Below are positions 35,194-43,806 of a DNA stretch of 64,000 nt, piece by piece. Source of the stretch: Azophilus sp965116165. Its GTDB lineage: Bacteria > Pseudomonadota > Gammaproteobacteria > Pseudomonadales > Azotimanducaceae. Numbering within the stretch: the first letter of the stretch is position 1; each line of letters starts with the position of its first letter. Below the pieces are notes generated by a model. The model was not told where the DNA came from. It was given only the letters and a program-made list of their open reading frames with translations, and did no database searches. The position numbers were made by a program, and so were the translations under genes. The stretch covers positions 1,116,001 through 1,180,000 of the forward strand of contig OZ220484.1 in assembly GCA_965116165.1 (NCBI GenBank). Reading direction: 5' to 3'.

Positions 35194-35949
35194 CTACCCT
35201 TCCCCGTCCGGCAGCGGCTGCACAAACTCCTGGGCAACATCGACCACAATCAGGTCCGTAAGCAGGTTGCGCCCGAGAATCACCGGATGTTGCAGGTGGG
35301 TGCGGTCGGACAGGTTAAATTCAAAGTTGCGCGAAATACGCCCCAGCCGCACCCGAATCAGCACGACAGGACGCCGTGTGCCTTCGATGTCCGACTGCTG
35401 AAAGACCCGCACAAAACGAATCACGCGCCGTTCCAGGGTGTGGGTTGCATCGGCGATTGGCAGATCGAAGCGTACCCAGTCTTTGCTGTCGCGTTCCAGA
35501 AACACCAGATTTTTGGCGGAGAGGGAGTTCGAATCGGCCCCCGTATCGATGCGGGCGATGATGTCGATGCCGGGCGGGGTGATGCGAATTCGTTCAACGG
35601 ACCCGACCACCATCTTGTCGGTGCCCGGTTCGACAACGGCCTCCTCGGGCACCTCGCAGACCGCCTCCACCGCCACGGCCGGCAACGGTTCCGGGTATTC
35701 ACAGATGGGGGCGGGCACTTCGACCGGCCTGGCCAATTCGGTTTCCATGTTGTCCAGCCGAGCGTCGAGTTCCCGTTCGAGGCGCCTTATCTGGCTGGAA
35801 ACTTCGCTCAGGGATTGCTCAACATCGCCAAGGTTCGCACCCAACCCCCGCACTTCGGTACGCAACTCCTGCAACGCCGGTTGCTCAATATCGGATGTAA
35901 CACAGCCAGCCACAACCAGCACCACTGGCATGATCGGGCAGCGTTTCAT
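35194..35949 (-). CDS. retropepsin-like lipoprotein ('ATP-dependent zinc protease' family)
   Basis: 251 residues from ATG 35949 (AGGTGGG upstream). Lipoprotein signal MKRCPIMPVVLVVAGCVTSD with lipobox VAGC. A coiled-coil-like stretch (LRTEVRGLGANLGDVEQSL) leads to a C-terminal retropepsin-like domain (PF05618) with IIARIDTGADSNSLSAKN, whose DTGA is the aspartic-protease signature, and HPVILGRNLLTDLIVVD. The name zinc protease given to this family is not supported by any visible zinc site. First gene of the trio with the 7TM and ATP-grasp genes. Confidence 0.85.
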   Translation of the reverse strand: MKRCPIMPVVLVVAGCVTSDIEQPALQELRTEVRGLGANLGDVEQSLSEVSSQIRRLERELDARLDNMETELARPVEVPAPICEYPEPLPAVAVEAVCEVPEEAVVEPGTDKMVVGSVERIRITPPGIDIIARIDTGADSNSLSAKNLVFLERDSKDWVRFDLPIADATHTLERRVIRFVRVFQQSDIEGTRRPVVLIRVRLGRISRNFEFNLSDRTHLQHPVILGRNLLTDLIVVDVAQEFVQPLPDGEG

Positions 35950-35954
35950 CCCAC

Positions 35955-37118
35955 CTACTTGGAAAGGGCGTTCATGCCCTCCTCCAAACCGCGAACGGTC
36001 AGGGGAAACATGTAGCCGTTGACCAGCCCGCGCGTCAGCCCCACGGACGACGAATACTCCCAAGTCTCCTGCGGTGTGGGATTGATCCAGACGAGCCGAT
36101 CATAGACATCGGTAAACCGGTTCATCCAAGCAGCACCGGGCTCTTCGTTCCAGTGCTCGACGCTGCCGCCCGCATGGGTGATCTCGTAGGGCGCCATGGT
36201 GGCATCGCCGACGAATACCACTTTGTAGTCGCGGGCGTATTTGTTGAGGATTTCCCAAGTGGGGATGCGTTCGGTCATGCGGCGGCGGTTGTCCTTCCAC
36301 ACCGACTCGTAGATGAAGTTGTGGAAATAGAAGCTTTCCATGTACTTGAACTCGGTGCGCGTGGCCGAGAACAGTTCCTCGCTCACCTTCACATGGGCGT
36401 CCATGGAGCCGCCGATATCCAGGAACAGCAGTACCTTGACGGTATTCTTGCGCTCGGGGCGCATGCGGATGTCCAACATGCCGCCGTTGTGGGCGGTGGA
36501 GCGAATGGTGTCATCCATATCCAGCTCCTGTTCCTTGCCGGTGCGGGCAAACTTGCGCAGGCGCCGAAGTGCCATCTTGATGTTTCGCGTGCCCAGTTCA
36601 ACCGAGTCGTCCAAGTTTTTATACCGGCGTTGGTCCCAGGTTTTTCTGGCCTTTTTCTTTTTGCCCTTGCCGAGCCCGCCCGAGCCGCCCCTTCCCGGAT
36701 GTCTCGGATCGTCGCCCTCCTCACCCTGGCGAGCCTGGTCGGCGGCGGCCTTTTCGGCCTTCTCCTTGGCTTCCCGGAAGGCTTCGATCAACTTTTCCAG
36801 GCCACCGAGCGATTTAATCGTCTCAAGTTCTTCCGGGGTAAGCGACTTTTCAAATTCGCGGCGCAGCCATTCGTCGGGGATGAGGGATTCCAGCATACCG
36901 TGCAGGTCTTCCAGGCCCTTGAAATAGGCACCGAAGGCACGGTCGAACTTGTCGTAGTTTTTCTCGTCCTTGACGAGACAGGTGCGCGCCAATAGGTAGA
37001 AGTCATCCAGGTTGGCGTAGACGATGCGGTGCTTGATGGCGGCCAGCAGATCCATCAGTTCCCGAATGGTGGCGGGAACCCGGTATTTACGCAGGGTTAG
37101 AAAGAGATTGATTAACAT
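35955..37118 (-). CDS. VWA-domain (CoxE-like) protein
   Basis: 387 residues. N-terminal helical region MLINLFLTLRKYRVPATIREL, a lysine/glycine-rich linker (GKGKKKKARKTW) and a C-terminal von Willebrand A domain with MIDAS-like DIGGSMDAHVKV, in which the usual DxSxS is DIGGS, and TMAPYEIT. It is paired with the MoxR ATPase 25 bp upstream; MoxR-VWA pairs act as metal-insertion or folding chaperones. Its stop is 6 bp before the lipoprotein gene start. Confidence 0.85.
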   Translation of the reverse strand: MLINLFLTLRKYRVPATIRELMDLLAAIKHRIVYANLDDFYLLARTCLVKDEKNYDKFDRAFGAYFKGLEDLHGMLESLIPDEWLRREFEKSLTPEELETIKSLGGLEKLIEAFREAKEKAEKAAADQARQGEEGDDPRHPGRGGSGGLGKGKKKKARKTWDQRRYKNLDDSVELGTRNIKMALRRLRKFARTGKEQELDMDDTIRSTAHNGGMLDIRMRPERKNTVKVLLFLDIGGSMDAHVKVSEELFSATRTEFKYMESFYFHNFIYESVWKDNRRRMTERIPTWEILNKYARDYKVVFVGDATMAPYEITHAGGSVEHWNEEPGAAWMNRFTDVYDRLVWINPTPQETWEYSSSVGLTRGLVNGYMFPLTVRGLEEGMNALSK

Positions 37119-37143
37119 GATCTATGGAGAACCTCTGATCAAA
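37119..37143 (-). repeat. family A end fragment
   Basis: GGAGAACCTCTGATCAAATC resembles the left end of family A. It sits in the 25-bp gap between the MoxR stop and the VWA start. Probably a remnant. Confidence 0.4.
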
Positions 37144-37992
37144 TCAGCCCCTACTATCCCGGCGGTTCATGAAGGCCAGGCGCTCCAGGAGGTGGACATC
37201 CTGCTCGTTTTTGACGAGGGCGCCGTAGAGTGGCGGAATGGCCTTGCTTGGGTCGCGGTTGGTGAGAATTTCGTCCGGGATATCATCCGACATGAGGAGT
37301 TTCAGCCAATCGATCAACTCCGATGTTGACGGTTTCTTCTTCAAACCCGGCACCTTGCGGACATCGAAGAAGATCTCCATGGCTTCCTTGACCAACTCCC
37401 TCTTGATGCCCGGGAAATGCACTTCGATGATGTCGTGCATCGTCTCCCGGTCGGGAAAGTTAATGTAGTGGAAAAAGCAACGACGCAGAAAGGCGTCCGG
37501 GAGTTCCTTTTCATTATTGGAAGTAATGACGACAATGGGCCGTTGCTTCGCCACGATGGTTTCGGAGAGTTCGTAGACGAAGAACTCCATACGATCAAGT
37601 TCCTGCAACAGATCGTTGGGGAATTCGATGTCGGCCTTGTCGATTTCGTCGATTAGCAGCACCACCCGCTCCTTCGACTCGAACGCCTCCCAAAGCTTGC
37701 CCTTCTTGATGTAGTTGCGGATGTCGCCCACCCGGGCGTCACCGAGTTGCGAGTCGCGCAATCTTGAGACGGCGTCGTACTCGTACAAGCCATTAATCGC
37801 CTTGGTGCTCGACTTGATGTGCCATTGAATGAGCCGCAGTTCCAACGTCTTGGCGATTTCCTCCGCCAACAGCGTCTTGCCGGTACCGGGTTCGCCCTTG
37901 ACAAGCAGCGGCCGTTCCAGTTTGACCGCGGCATCCACGGCCATGCTCAGTTCATCGGTGGAGATGTAGGTGTCGGTACTGTCGAAAATCAT
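37144..37992 (-). CDS. MoxR-family AAA ATPase
   Basis: 282 residues. Walker A KGEPGTGKTLLAEEIA at about residue 31, Walker B VVLLIDEIDKAD, sensor-1 ITSNNEKELPDAFLRRC. MoxR-type AAA+ ATPases work with a VWA protein, here the next gene, to remodel or metallate client proteins. The start MIFDSTDTYISTDELSM is standard. The final codons lie next to a family A fragment. Confidence 0.9.
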   Translation of the reverse strand: MIFDSTDTYISTDELSMAVDAAVKLERPLLVKGEPGTGKTLLAEEIAKTLELRLIQWHIKSSTKAINGLYEYDAVSRLRDSQLGDARVGDIRNYIKKGKLWEAFESKERVVLLIDEIDKADIEFPNDLLQELDRMEFFVYELSETIVAKQRPIVVITSNNEKELPDAFLRRCFFHYINFPDRETMHDIIEVHFPGIKRELVKEAMEIFFDVRKVPGLKKKPSTSELIDWLKLLMSDDIPDEILTNRDPSKAIPPLYGALVKNEQDVHLLERLAFMNRRDSRG

Positions 37993-38207
37993 GCGGGGTC
38001 TCTTGGCGGATCAGTGTGGAGGCGGTGCGGCGGACCCGGACCCAATCTTCCCCGAGGGCGAATCCGGTAGAACCCCCAACCGCGCAAAGCGCGTACTGTA
38101 TAGAAGGCGCCAGCGCCCCACAAGTTCGGGGCGACGACGATCAAGGCCATGCCAATATCGTTGCTTTGGGCAACCTTGCGCACTGACAACACACCATTGC
38201 AAGCATC

Positions 38208-38552
38208 CTATGGTTCCACGGACAACTTTGGGGTAGCTCCGCGACGGCGCCGATAATAGTAGGCGGCCAGCAACACCGTAACGACAACGATTCCCGATAA
38301 CAGCAGGCCCGCCGCCAGTGCCGGCCGACCCTCCTTTTGCAGCAACGCCTCGAAAAGCGCCACCAGGAACGCCGGGGCGTAATAGGACTCGAATCCCGGC
38401 ACGGGGGCCGGCAAGAGCAGCGTGACGGCCGCGATGCCGCGCAGCCAGGATTTAAGGAATCCGCTCCGTATTGGGCGGGTTAGCGCGAAGACGCCGCACA
38501 ACCCAACGAGTGCGGCGGCGATGGCGACGAGCCAGGCGTAGGGTTCCGTCAT
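38208..38552 (-). CDS. small integral membrane protein
   Basis: 114 residues with three likely transmembrane helices: LVAIAAALVGLCGVFAL, LRGIAAVTLLLPAPVPG to FLVALFEAL, and GLLLSGIVVVTVLLAAYYY followed by a basic tail RRRRG. No family is recognised. It lies 216 bp upstream of the MoxR gene on the same strand; that gap shows no feature. Confidence 0.6.
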   Translation of the reverse strand: MTEPYAWLVAIAAALVGLCGVFALTRPIRSGFLKSWLRGIAAVTLLLPAPVPGFESYYAPAFLVALFEALLQKEGRPALAAGLLLSGIVVVTVLLAAYYYRRRRGATPKLSVEP

Positions 38553-38859
38553 CGGTGCCCATACCGCCCGACCACGGGACGGAAGCCCAGTGCTACATCC
38601 AACTGATAATGCCGCATCAGTGGCGGCGGGAGCGTTCCGAGCAAGGCGCGTCCGCGCAGTCGTAGGCGACCTACTTCAAGCGGGCGCAACGCGGTCCCGG
38701 ACGCTCCCGCCGCCACCCGCGGGGCGCACCCGCAAGTGCCCATCCGCTTTGTTTTCGATAAAACCAAGCGGATGCATCTTGTCGCCACTTTCATGCGTTA
38801 TCCTCCAAAATCCGCACTGTGGAATGCCAGAGACCCACCACAAGCTCTTGCCACCGCTT
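38553..38859. other. 307-bp gap with hairpin and short duplication
   Basis: No gene. It holds an inverted repeat at 38741-38774 (CATCCGCTTTGTTTT / AAAACCAAGCGGATG, one mismatch, 4-5 nt loop) and a duplicated segment: 38780-38817 resembles 38847-38883, which is the 3' end of rnd. The rest shows nothing. Confidence 0.5.
38741..38774. terminator. strong inverted repeat downstream of rnd
   Basis: Stem of about 15 bp with a short loop, some 85 bp past the rnd stop. No T-run follows on the minus strand, so it is not a classical Rho-independent terminator; it may stabilise the mRNA 3' end. Confidence 0.3.
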
Positions 38860-39933
38860 TCATGCGCAATCCTCCAAAACCGCCAGGAAAGCATCCCCCA
38901 GCAATGGTTTGCGCCAACCCAAATACGTATCGGACAATGCGCCCGTGGCTTGATGATGACGAATGCACCGCTCAATGTCGCGCGGGCGAGCCAACAGCTC
39001 CGCCGCCATGCCCAATACCTGCGCCCGCTCGCGCCCCAGGGCGCGTAGCACTTTGAATAGCCCTCCCTTTTTTTGGCTGATCGGGCGCGGTATTGGCGCC
39101 TGCGGCGGGGCTTTGAGCCCTTCGCCATGAGCCCGCATCAACGCCTCTCCATAACGGCGGGCGATGCCCGCGGGCAAAACACGGCGCAGCGCTCGCATGT
39201 CCAGTTGACCACGCTGGGCAAACTCAAGCAGGTGTTCGTCCCAAACGATCCGATTGCGCGGCATGTCCTCCGCCATGGCGCACCGTTCGCGCCATTCACA
39301 CAGAGCTTGCAGCACGGCGAGTTGCGTCCCATCGAGTTGCCACGCCCGCTTAACGCCGGTGAAGTAGGTGGCGGGTTCCCGCGGTTTGTAACACCCGTTG
39401 CGCTGCATCTCTTCCAGAAACCAGGGCCAGCGGCCAACAGCCCGCAATCTAGCCTCGAGGCTCCCCTGCATGTCCACCAGAAATGCCACATCCTCCCGGG
39501 CATAGTGAAGCTGTTCGGCGGACAACGGGCGGCGCAACCAGTTCGAGCGCGTATGATGCTTCGCCAGCCGGACCCCGAGCAGTTTCTCAAGCAGGGCGGC
39601 GTAACTGAGGCTGAAGTCCGTGGAAAGAAAGGCGAAGGCGAGCTGGGTGTCGAAAACGGCCTGTGGCTGTACCCCCAGGTGGCAGTGGAAGAGCTCCAGA
39701 TCCTCGGAGCAGGCATGCAGCACCTTGACCGTTGCGGGGTCGCGCAACACATCGATCAACGGCGACCAATCGCCGATGGCGAGCGGATCGACCAGCCAAA
39801 CATCGGCACCGGCCGCGATTTGATAGAGGCCGGGAATGGGGAAAAACGTATTCGTGCGTTGAAACTCGGTATCCACGCCAATCCGCCCACACCAATCCGC
39901 CGCCGCCCGGGCCAAATCGGTGGCGGAATCCAC
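38860..39933 (-). CDS. rnd: ribonuclease D
   Basis: 357 residues from GTG 39933 (reads MDSATDLARAAADWCGRIG). 3'-5' exonuclease acting on tRNA and small RNA ends. DEDD motifs: GVDTEFQRTNTFFP (Exo I), HACSEDLELFHCHLG (Exo II), HYAREDVAFLVDM (Exo III, YxxxD). Two HRDC-like helical domains follow. The frame stays open well upstream, across recR in another frame, but conserved sequence starts at about this GTG, 25 bp after the recR stop. Follows recR on the same strand. Confidence 0.9.
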   Translation of the reverse strand: MDSATDLARAAADWCGRIGVDTEFQRTNTFFPIPGLYQIAAGADVWLVDPLAIGDWSPLIDVLRDPATVKVLHACSEDLELFHCHLGVQPQAVFDTQLAFAFLSTDFSLSYAALLEKLLGVRLAKHHTRSNWLRRPLSAEQLHYAREDVAFLVDMQGSLEARLRAVGRWPWFLEEMQRNGCYKPREPATYFTGVKRAWQLDGTQLAVLQALCEWRERCAMAEDMPRNRIVWDEHLLEFAQRGQLDMRALRRVLPAGIARRYGEALMRAHGEGLKAPPQAPIPRPISQKKGGLFKVLRALGRERAQVLGMAAELLARPRDIERCIRHHQATGALSDTYLGWRKPLLGDAFLAVLEDCA

Positions 39934-39955
39934 CCAAACGGGGCGGCTTGTCCCC

Positions 39956-40552
39956 TCAGTCGAGACGGCGGCGCCCCTGCAAGGCGTGCATGATGGTTCC
40001 ACCATCGGCGTATTCCAATTCACCGCCAATCGGAACCCCGTGGGCAATGCGGGTGATGGTGGCGACCTCGTTCTTGAGCAGACCGGCAACATAATGTGCC
40101 GTGGCCTCACCCTCCACGGTGGGATTGGTGGCCAGGACGACTTCCCGAACATTGAGCGCGCGTACCCGGGCGGCAAGTTGATCGAGCGCCAAGTCTTCGG
40201 GGCCCACCCCGTCGATGGGCGAAAGTCGCCCGTTAAGCACGAAATACCGGCCATGAAAACCGCCCGCCTGTTCGATGGCAAGAACATCCGAGGGCGATTC
40301 CACCACGCACAGCAGCGCATCGTCCCGATTCTCGTCGGCGCACAGGCGGCACCGTCCGGTTTCCGTTAACGTGCGGCAGTCGGCGCAATGGGCGACATTT
40401 TCCACAGCGGCGGTCAATGCCTCGGCCAGCCGCAAACCGCCCTCGCGATTGTGCTGCAGAATATCGAGCGCGATGCGCTGGGCACTCTTGGGGCCAATGC
40501 CGGGCAATACCTGCAGGGCGGCGATGAGTCGGTCGATCAGGGGACTCAGCAT
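39956..40552 (-). CDS. recR: recombination mediator protein RecR
   Basis: 198 residues. Helix-hairpin-helix LQVLPGIGPKSAQRIALDIL, zinc finger CADCRTLTETGRCRLC, Toprim region VVESPSDVLAIEQAGGFHGRYFVLNG. Works with RecF/RecO to load RecA. The ATG is only 4 bp from family A copy 7. Its likely ribosome binding site AGAGG, 8 bp upstream, lies inside that element, so the normal ybaB-recR spacer has been replaced. Confidence 0.95.
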   Translation of the reverse strand: MLSPLIDRLIAALQVLPGIGPKSAQRIALDILQHNREGGLRLAEALTAAVENVAHCADCRTLTETGRCRLCADENRDDALLCVVESPSDVLAIEQAGGFHGRYFVLNGRLSPIDGVGPEDLALDQLAARVRALNVREVVLATNPTVEGEATAHYVAGLLKNEVATITRIAHGVPIGGELEYADGGTIMHALQGRRRLD

Positions 40553-40556
40553 CTAG

Positions 40557-40764
40557 GGAACCTCTGATTAATCCTGTAGCAGCGACATCCGATTTAATAA
40601 AATCAATAGGACTTATATACATAAGTTGACATGCCACTATATCTTGAGGCTCTAGTGGCGGGAAACCACCACATGTTGGGTTTTGTCAACTAATCGATAT
40701 AATTCCCAAATCAATAGCTTACGAGCATATCAATGCTGCTCTATCGAATTGATCAGAGTTTCCC
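40557..40764 (+). repeat. MITE-like family A, copy 7, interrupted by family B copy 2
   Basis: Family A runs 40557-40607 and resumes 40708-40764, with an intact B element between. The whole is flanked by CTAG (40553-40556 and 40765-40768). The right CTAG contains the stop codon of ybaB. Confidence 0.88.
40608..40707 (+). repeat. MITE-like family B, copy 2, nested in family A
   Basis: 100 bp from AGGACTTATATACATAAG to GATATAATTCCC. Direct repeats AAATCAAT (40600-40607 and 40708-40715) are exact and come from the family A host, proving insertion with an 8-bp duplication. Confidence 0.92.
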
Positions 40765-41088
40765 CTAGAACGGCATTTTGTCGAGCGGAAGCCCGAACCC
40801 TCCGGCGAGCTTGGACATCTTGTCGGACCTCGCCGCGTCCACCTTGCGGGCACCGTCATTGAACGCGGCGGCGATGAGATCCTCAAGCACTTCCCCACCC
40901 TCGTCGAACACGGCCGGGTCGATGTGCACCCGCTTAACCTCGTGTGCCCCGTTCAACACCACCCGCACCAAGCCGGCGCCGCTTTCTCCGGTGACTTCCA
41001 ACGACGCAACGTCGGCCTGCAAAGACTCGATCTTTTGCTGCACCTGTTGCGCCTGTTTGAAGAGGTCGCCCAGACCTTTGATACTCAT
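40765..41088 (-). CDS. ybaB: YbaB/EbfC nucleoid-associated protein
   Basis: 107 residues. MSIKGLGDLFKQAQQVQQKI, the coiled helix of the family, then GLVRVVLNGAHEVKRVHID and a C-terminal GGFGLPL. Small DNA-binding protein found between dnaX and recR in most gammaproteobacteria. Start ATG 41088 is followed by the normal family start. The upstream family C element may carry its promoter. Confidence 0.92.
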   Translation of the reverse strand: MSIKGLGDLFKQAQQVQQKIESLQADVASLEVTGESGAGLVRVVLNGAHEVKRVHIDPAVFDEGGEVLEDLIAAAFNDGARKVDAARSDKMSKLAGGFGLPLDKMPF

Positions 41089-41121
41089 CTGCTCGCTCTG
41101 GTGGTTGATGTATCAGTTTGG

Positions 41122-41182
41122 TTTTTCGGATTCCGCCGAGCCAAGACTCGTACACTGCCCGGTTCGCGCAACTGTCAAACCG
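41122..41182 (-). repeat. family C upstream element, copy 2
   Basis: Pairs with 33571-33630. On the minus strand TTGACA, a 17-bp spacer, a TGTACG-like stretch, the hairpin CGAGTCTTGGCTCG and CGGCGGAATCC. It lies about 35 bp upstream of the ybaB ATG. Differences between the copies fall mostly outside TTGACA and the hairpin. Confidence 0.6.
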
Positions 41183-41227
41183 ATGCGCCGCCCCGCGCTG
41201 TTCCGTCCAGACAATACACATATTATT

Positions 41228-41328
41228 GGGAATAATATCAATGAGTTGACAGAACCCGATATAGGGTAGTTTGCAGCCGCTAAATCCTCAACATATGGTG
41301 GTATGTCAACTTATGTATAGTAAGTCCC
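41228..41328 (-). repeat. MITE-like family B, copy 3
   Basis: 101-bp reverse copy, GGGAATAATATCAATGAG to AGTAAGTCCC, with exact 8-bp direct repeats ATATTATT (41220-41227 and 41329-41336). It lies between dnaX and ybaB. Confidence 0.92.
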
Positions 41329-41366
41329 ATATTATTCGATCTGCGTGTAACGGACGATTGTTTATT

Positions 41367-41568
41367 GAAATATCTGATTAATCCTGTAGCCGAGACATCC
41401 AGTTTGAGGAAGGTCTGAACAATTCGACAGAGCAACAGTGAGACATTCGTAACCTATTGATTTCATTGACTCGGATGCGGCGAATACAGGATTAATCAGG
41501 GGTTCCTTAATAAAATCAACTTCTTACGAGCGGCCACATGCTGCTCTGTCGAATTGTTCAGGCCTTCC
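41367..41568 (+). repeat. MITE-like family A, copy 8, split by another family A copy
   Basis: Forward A element from GAAATATCTGATTAATCC, interrupted at 41408 and continuing from about 41507 to ACGAG and GGCCTTCC. Flanked by TATT on both sides (41363-41366, 41569-41572). Confidence 0.85.
41408..41506 (-). repeat. MITE-like family A, copy 9, nested in copy 8
   Basis: 99 bp, reverse orientation, GGAAGGTCT to GGGGTTCC. It is flanked by TTGA and TTAA; the uninterrupted consensus reads TTTAATAAAATC at that point, so the target was TTAA with a 4-bp duplication (one base since changed). Confidence 0.88.
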
Positions 41569-41576
41569 TATTGATT

Positions 41577-43757
41577 TTAAATGGCGTTTTTCATGTCCAA
41601 AAGCCGAACGGACTCCAGTTGACCGTCGAACACATCAAGCAATGATCGCACGGTCGGATCCTCCTCAAGGCGGCGCCTCTCCGCAGCCATCCGTTCCTGG
41701 AAAAGCCGGTCGTTTCGCTCCGCCGGAGTTTCGACTTGGGGGTCGCCCAATTCAATAGCGAGTTGTACGGACTCACCCAAAACTTCGGCAAGCGCCCGCT
41801 CAATACCAACGGTTTCCGTAGCGGAAAGCAAGGACGCGTGCTTGCGGTCGAGTAGCAGGCGCCAAACGCCGCCAGCGCGTTCGACGAGCAGGGAACGCTC
41901 CACGATTGTTCGATCAATACCCTCCAGGTCCATGCGTCCAACCAACTCGTACCACTCCTCGTATCGGCCGCCGACACCATTGTTCGAAGGATTGGCCGCG
42001 CTATGCGGCGTGTTGGTTCCATATTTCGGGGAATCGGCCTCAATGTCCGGAGGGCGGGCTTGATGAGTCGGCGGGCCGGACGCGGGGTTCGGTGAATGGG
42101 CCGCGCTATGCGGCGTGTTGGCCTCACCTTTCGGAGAGTCGGCCTCAATGTCCAGAAGACGGGCTTGATGAGTCGGCGGGCCGGACGCGGGGTTCGGTGG
42201 ATTGGCCGCGCTATTCGGCGTATTGGTTCCACCTTTCGGAGAGTCGGCCTCAATGTCCAGAAGGCGGGCTTGATGAGTCGGCGGGCCGGCCTCAAGGCTC
42301 GGTGGATTGGCTTTATCGTTCGGGGGGTCAACCTTGATGTTCGGCGGTTTAATCTCAGCGTTGGACGGTTTAATCCCGGCGATCGGCGAATCAATCCAAT
42401 CATTGGATGGTTCCGGGAGTTTCGGCGCGTCCTGCGCTCGGGGCGGTTTCGCGTTCGTCGGATCGACCTGATCGTTGGACGGTCCCGGGGACTTTTCAGC
42501 GCCCTCGTAATTTTGGGCACCCGACTTCATTGAGGCGGTTGGGGCACTTTCAGCCTGTGCCTGCGCTGGCTTCGACGGGGGCGTTGTTGTTGACGGCACT
42601 GTTGGTGTTGTTGCCGTCGTTGGTGTTGCGCGAGCCTCCGTAGACTTCGGGGCGGACGGAGCGCCCGATCCAGATTCCGCAGCCCCGGGCGGCACGCTGG
42701 CGGCGGCGTCCGCATCCGGCGCGAACGCCAACATGCGCAGTAGGGTCATCTCGAAACCGGTCTTGGGGTCGGGGCCGATAAACAGATCCCGGTATCCGAT
42801 CAACGCGATCTGGTAATAGAGCTGCACGGCTTCCGGGCCCAAGCCACCATCGCTCGTCTCTCCCAGAGCCTGATCCACGGCCATCCCGTGCAGCGCCTCA
42901 AGCAGTTCGGCGAGCACCGAGTGGAAATCGGCCGCCTTGTCCGCCAGCGCGGCGCTTAATTCAAGAATCCGACGCGGGTCTCCGCTCGCCAAGGCCGCTA
43001 TGACGGCACCGGTTTCGTCCCGGCCGGCGACGCCAACCATGGCGGCAACATCCGGCGCGGCGAGCGAACCACCGCCATAGGCAATAGCCTGATCCGTTAT
43101 GGAAAGGGCGTCGCGCATACTGCCCCGGGCCGACTTGGCGATTATGCGAACCGCATCGGGTTCATAGTCAATCCCCTCTTCGGTGAGCACCTCGCCGACA
43201 TACCGCGCGATTTCCTCACGACCGATGTTTTTCAACTGAAACTGAAGACACCGCGACAAAACGGTAACCGGAACCTTCTTCGGATCGGTCGTGGCGAGCA
43301 GGAATTTCACATGTTCGGGCGGCTCTTCGAGTGTTTTCAGGAAGGCGTTGAAACTCGACGCGGACAGCATGTGCACCTCGTCGATGAGATAGACCTTGAA
43401 CCGCCCTCGCGATGGCCGGTATTGCGCGTTGTCGAGCAGTTCCCGGGTGTCGTCCACCTTGGTGCGGGAGGCGGCGTCCACCTCAATGAGATCCATGAAT
43501 CGGTTCTCCTCCACCTCCCGGCAAATCGAGCAAATGCCGCAGGGGGTTGAAGAGACACCCGACTCGCAGTTCAGGCACTTGGCGAGAATGCGGGCGATGG
43601 TGGTCTTGCCGACACCGCGGGTACCGGTGAATAGGTAGGCATGGTGCACACGGCCCGAGTCGAGGCCGTTGCGCAGCGCCCGGACCACATGATCCTGGCC
43701 CACAAGGGCATCGAAGCCCTTGGGACGCAGCCGTCTCGCCAACACTTGGTAGCTCAT
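41577..43757 (-). CDS. dnaX: DNA polymerase III subunit tau/gamma
   Basis: 726 residues from ATG 43757 (MSYQVLARRLRPKGFDALVGQ; GGAAGG upstream). Clamp-loader AAA+ ATPase: Walker A GTRGVGKTTIARI, zinc-binding cysteines CLNCESGVSSTPCGICSIC, Walker B YLIDEVHMLS, SRC motif LSRCLQFQL. A long P/N-rich linker (about residues 390-610) contains three 35-residue repeats and many degenerate PPN units, much longer and more repetitive than usual. The C-terminal tau domain is recognisable from about EEWYELVGRMDLEG. No frameshift signal for a gamma form was recognised. Confidence 0.93.
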   Translation of the reverse strand: MSYQVLARRLRPKGFDALVGQDHVVRALRNGLDSGRVHHAYLFTGTRGVGKTTIARILAKCLNCESGVSSTPCGICSICREVEENRFMDLIEVDAASRTKVDDTRELLDNAQYRPSRGRFKVYLIDEVHMLSASSFNAFLKTLEEPPEHVKFLLATTDPKKVPVTVLSRCLQFQLKNIGREEIARYVGEVLTEEGIDYEPDAVRIIAKSARGSMRDALSITDQAIAYGGGSLAAPDVAAMVGVAGRDETGAVIAALASGDPRRILELSAALADKAADFHSVLAELLEALHGMAVDQALGETSDGGLGPEAVQLYYQIALIGYRDLFIGPDPKTGFEMTLLRMLAFAPDADAAASVPPGAAESGSGAPSAPKSTEARATPTTATTPTVPSTTTPPSKPAQAQAESAPTASMKSGAQNYEGAEKSPGPSNDQVDPTNAKPPRAQDAPKLPEPSNDWIDSPIAGIKPSNAEIKPPNIKVDPPNDKANPPSLEAGPPTHQARLLDIEADSPKGGTNTPNSAANPPNPASGPPTHQARLLDIEADSPKGEANTPHSAAHSPNPASGPPTHQARPPDIEADSPKYGTNTPHSAANPSNNGVGGRYEEWYELVGRMDLEGIDRTIVERSLLVERAGGVWRLLLDRKHASLLSATETVGIERALAEVLGESVQLAIELGDPQVETPAERNDRLFQERMAAERRRLEEDPTVRSLLDVFDGQLESVRLLDMKNAI
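42010..42330 (-). repeat. three 105-bp tandem repeats in dnaX
   Basis: The anchor TGATGAGTCGGCGGGCC occurs at 42061, 42166 and 42271, an exact 105-bp period. Each unit codes for 35 residues that include PPTHQARLLDIEADSPKG. Copies differ at a few bases. Confidence 0.9.
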
Positions 43758-43771
43758 TGCATATACCTTCC

Positions 43772-43806
43772 GGCGGCACTGGCGGCACTGGCGGCACTGG
43801 CGGCAC
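43772..43806. repeat. 9-bp tandem repeat GGCGGCACT, 3.9 copies
   Basis: Perfect copies directly upstream of the dnaX ribosome binding site. On the minus strand the unit reads AGTGCCGCC. Repeat-number changes would alter spacing of any promoter upstream of dnaX. Confidence 0.9.

Noticed and set aside
38860..40320. Longer rnd frame reaching into recR
   Set aside because: The first 130 codons are the antiframe of recR; RNase D homology begins near the GTG at 39933.
41591..42520. 309-codon minus-strand frame
   Set aside because: Alternate frame of dnaX kept open by the 105-bp repeats; arginine-rich without motifs.
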